From: an uncultured Atopobiaceae bacterium
Lineage (GTDB): Bacteria > Actinomycetota > Coriobacteriia > Coriobacteriales > Atopobiaceae
Reading direction: 5' to 3'
Assembly: GCA_900770865.1 (NCBI GenBank)
Contig: CAAGLU010000422.1
Coordinates: forward strand, 1 to 18,437
Length of the DNA stretch: 18,437 bases
Part shown: positions 17,024 to 18,437 of the stretch, one piece after another
Layout: every line of letters starts with the position of its first letter
How positions within the stretch are numbered: position 1 is the stretch's first letter
Position numbers and translations under genes: made by a program
The notes under the pieces: generated by a model
Seen by the model: only the letters and a program-made list of their open reading frames with translations
Told to the model about the DNA's origin: nothing
Database searches by the model: none

Positions 17024-17048
17024 TGGCGCAGCGCGCCGGTGCAGTGGC
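17024..17048. repeat. 25-bp GC-rich dispersed repeat, copy 2
   Basis: This segment matches 261-285 at 23 of 25 positions, in the same orientation, and again follows directly on an intrinsic terminator. It lies in the short convergent gap between the GH84 gene and the ATPase gene. The two copies frame the glycosidase cluster about 16.7 kb apart. Confidence 0.6.
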
Positions 17049-17070
17049 CCGCCGCAGCGGTAGGCCATGG

Positions 17071-18264
17071 CTAGAAGAAGAGCGGAACGCGGTCGCGCAG
17101 AAAGTCATCCAAGGTGCATGCTCCGGCAGAGCTTCCGCCAACGACGATGCGCTTTGCCTTGGGGTGGCGTGCAAGAAACTCTCCCATGCCACTCTGACGG
17201 GATTCTTCGCCCCCCTTTACCTCGATGGCCGAGAGCGCGCCATTTCGTGAGGCAACGAAGTCGACCTCGCTCGTTCCCTCTCGCCACCAGAAGAGCTCGA
17301 AGCCTTCTTCAGGGGCGCGCGCAAGGAGGCGCGCCCCAACGGCAGATTCGACAAGGTGGCCCCTGCGCGCCGGATCAGATTCGTAGACCATGCGAGCAAT
17401 GCCGCTCGTTGCGGTCATGAGCGCCGTATCAAATACCATGAGGCGTGGCGAGCTCTTGCGTCGAGTGACTGGCTTGGGGTCATATTTGGGTAGTCCGCAC
17501 AGCATGCCCGCCTTCCCAAGAAGGTCTAGGTAGTGTGCAAGCGTCGTAGTATTCCCTGCGTCTTGGAGCTGCCCGAGCATCTTGGTGTACGAGAGCTCCT
17601 GTGCGGAGTAGGCAGCGCCCAGCTTGAACAGCGCGCGCATGAGGGCGGGTTTTCTCACCTGGTCAAGCGCGAGAACGTCTTGAGAGATGGTGGGCTCCAC
17701 TATCGCGTCACGCACGTAGGCGCCCCAGCGCTTCTCGTCATCCGCAAATCGCGCTGCACCGGGATATCCTCCCAGGTACAGGTAGTCATCGAGGCTATAG
17801 CCAAACGCTTGTGAGCATTCCTCAAGGCTCCAGTGCGGCGAGCGTATGAGCTCAATACGCCCCATGAGAGAGTCCTCAAGTCCCTTGTGCAGCAGAAGAG
17901 CTGATGAACCACTGAGAACAACGCGAACGGGCGTATTCGTGCGGCGGTCTGCGTCGTAGAGGGACTTGACGACTGTTGGCCAGTGCGGGACTTTTTGCAC
18001 CTCGTCGATAACAAAGACAACGGGCCGCGAGCCGTTCCCAGTCATGTTGCGGGCCTGCTGCCATTCTGTCTGTAGCCACTCTGGGCTGGGAACTATTGCG
18101 TCATCGACGCTGACGAAGGAACGCTCGAGGTCTACCAACTCGAGGGCCTGAGAGAGCATGGTGCTCTTGCCGGTTTGCCGTGGGCCAACAACAACCTGGA
18201 TAAGTGGGTTGTCGTCTTCAGTCATGCGTGCGGCAATTGTTTGCACCTGATGCCTCTGAAACAC
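17071..18264 (-). CDS. AAA_14/DUF4143-family ATP-binding protein
   Basis: This is a 397-aa protein, close to the usual length of the family. It has Walker A GPRQTGKST (27-35, Lys33), Walker B VVFVIDEVQK (82-91, Asp87 and Glu88) and VVLSGSSALLL, a sensor-like strand typical of AAA_14 ATPases. The C-terminal half matches DUF4143. Around 333-350, EVDFVASRNGALSAIEVK shows the D...ExK pattern of the PD-(D/E)XK nuclease fold (Asp335, Glu348, Lys350), though nuclease activity is unproven for this family. The start is GTG at 18264, supported by GGAGG 6 bases upstream; no nearer ATG has comparable support. Cellular role is unknown. These genes are common, often multicopy, in gut Gram-positives and archaea. 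It is monocistronic, convergent with the GH84 gene and has its own operator-rich promoter, so a functional link to the glycosidases is not indicated. Confidence 0.88.
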   Translation of the reverse strand: MFQRHQVQTIAARMTEDDNPLIQVVVGPRQTGKSTMLSQALELVDLERSFVSVDDAIVPSPEWLQTEWQQARNMTGNGSRPVVFVIDEVQKVPHWPTVVKSLYDADRRTNTPVRVVLSGSSALLLHKGLEDSLMGRIELIRSPHWSLEECSQAFGYSLDDYLYLGGYPGAARFADDEKRWGAYVRDAIVEPTISQDVLALDQVRKPALMRALFKLGAAYSAQELSYTKMLGQLQDAGNTTTLAHYLDLLGKAGMLCGLPKYDPKPVTRRKSSPRLMVFDTALMTATSGIARMVYESDPARRGHLVESAVGARLLARAPEEGFELFWWREGTSEVDFVASRNGALSAIEVKGGEESRQSGMGEFLARHPKAKRIVVGGSSAGACTLDDFLRDRVPLFF

Positions 18265-18303
18265 GGTGTTCCTCCAGTGCTTCTCCCCGCTACTTGCTGT
18301 CTA

Positions 18304-18355
18304 TTGAGTAATTATACTCAATGTACTGAGTAAATTTACTCAATACGTTGAGTAA
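18304..18355 (-). promoter_or_regulatory. Operator array and promoter of the ATPase gene
   Basis: Two 18-bp inverted repeats, TTGAGTA-ATTA-TACTCAA (18304-18321) and CTGAGTA-AATT-TACTCAA (18326-18343), are separated by 4 bp. A third forward half-site TTGAGTA (18348-18354) follows. Forward half-sites start at 18304, 18326 and 18348, an exact 22-bp period, so all lie on the same helix face. Within the second unit, 18327-18342 is a perfect 16-bp palindrome. On the minus strand the first repeat contains a perfect -10 TATAAT (18316-18311), which would start transcription near 18304, about 40 bases before the GTG. No good -35 lies at 16-18 bp; TTGAGT lies 21 bp upstream. Repressor binding would occlude the promoter, so autoregulation or repression is a reasonable inference. 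Confidence 0.7.
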
Positions 18356-18437
18356 CCCGCCTTTCGATGAGCGAGCAGGTCTTTGCGCTTGCGGTTCTCA
18401 GCCGTGCCCTGCGCGGGTCCTTACAAACCCATTACCC

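Noticed and set aside
18398..18437. Minus-strand frame ending in TGA as the 3' end of another gene
   Set aside because: Only about 12 codons are visible, there is no recognisable motif, and competing frames exist; it cannot be supported.

Overview
The window comes from a GC-rich Gram-positive bacterium, most likely an actinomycete of the Coriobacteriia type (Collinsella/Olsenella-like, host-associated). The reasons are strong G/C preference at third codon positions, long shadow ORFs antisense to the real genes, an HspR-like heat-shock repressor, and very large secreted proteins ending in variant LPXTG sorting signals. The genus is inferred; no rRNA or tRNA gene is present to settle it.

Layout. 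Bases 1-225 hold the 3' end of a MerR/HspR-type regulator, closed by a strong intrinsic terminator (227-259). A roughly 230-base leader with a candidate promoter and operator precedes three very large co-directional genes. These are a GH2 beta-galactosidase (493-5874, 1793 aa), a GH20 beta-hexosaminidase or lacto-N-biosidase-like enzyme (6010-10962, 1650 aa) and a GH84 beta-N-acetylglucosaminidase/hyaluronidase-type enzyme (11032-16962, 1976 aa). The gaps are 135 and 69 bases. Each gap carries a GC-rich hairpin without a real U-tract, so the genes probably form one operon with attenuation or mRNA processing between cistrons. A strong terminator (16974-17018) ends the unit. Convergent to it lies an AAA_14/DUF4143 ATPase (17071-18264, minus strand). 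Its upstream region contains an AT-rich array of operator-like inverted repeats.

How the genes work together. All three enzymes have an N-terminal signal peptide, a catalytic domain with its key acidic residues intact, a set of galactose-binding-like (CBM32/F5-8C) modules, stalk domains (Ig-like, FIVAR or Pro/Asp repeats) and a C-terminal sorting signal. The activities are complementary. GH2 would remove terminal beta-galactose, for example from N-acetyllactosamine, and GH20 and GH84 would remove the exposed beta-linked HexNAc. This suggests a surface-anchored apparatus that trims host mucin O-glycans, N-glycans or milk-type glycans. No transporter, sialidase or fucosidase is encoded here.

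The most noteworthy signals beyond the annotation are listed here. (1) The sorting motifs are non-canonical (IPNAGD, LPNAGD, TPNTGD). (2) An operator array with an exact 22-bp period overlaps a perfect TATAAT upstream of the ATPase. (3) A 25-bp GC-rich near-identical element occurs at both ends of the glycosidase cluster. (4) An 11-bp AT-rich motif is shared by the regions upstream of the GH2 and GH20 genes. I see no insertion sequence, CRISPR array, RNA gene or clearly undescribed system.
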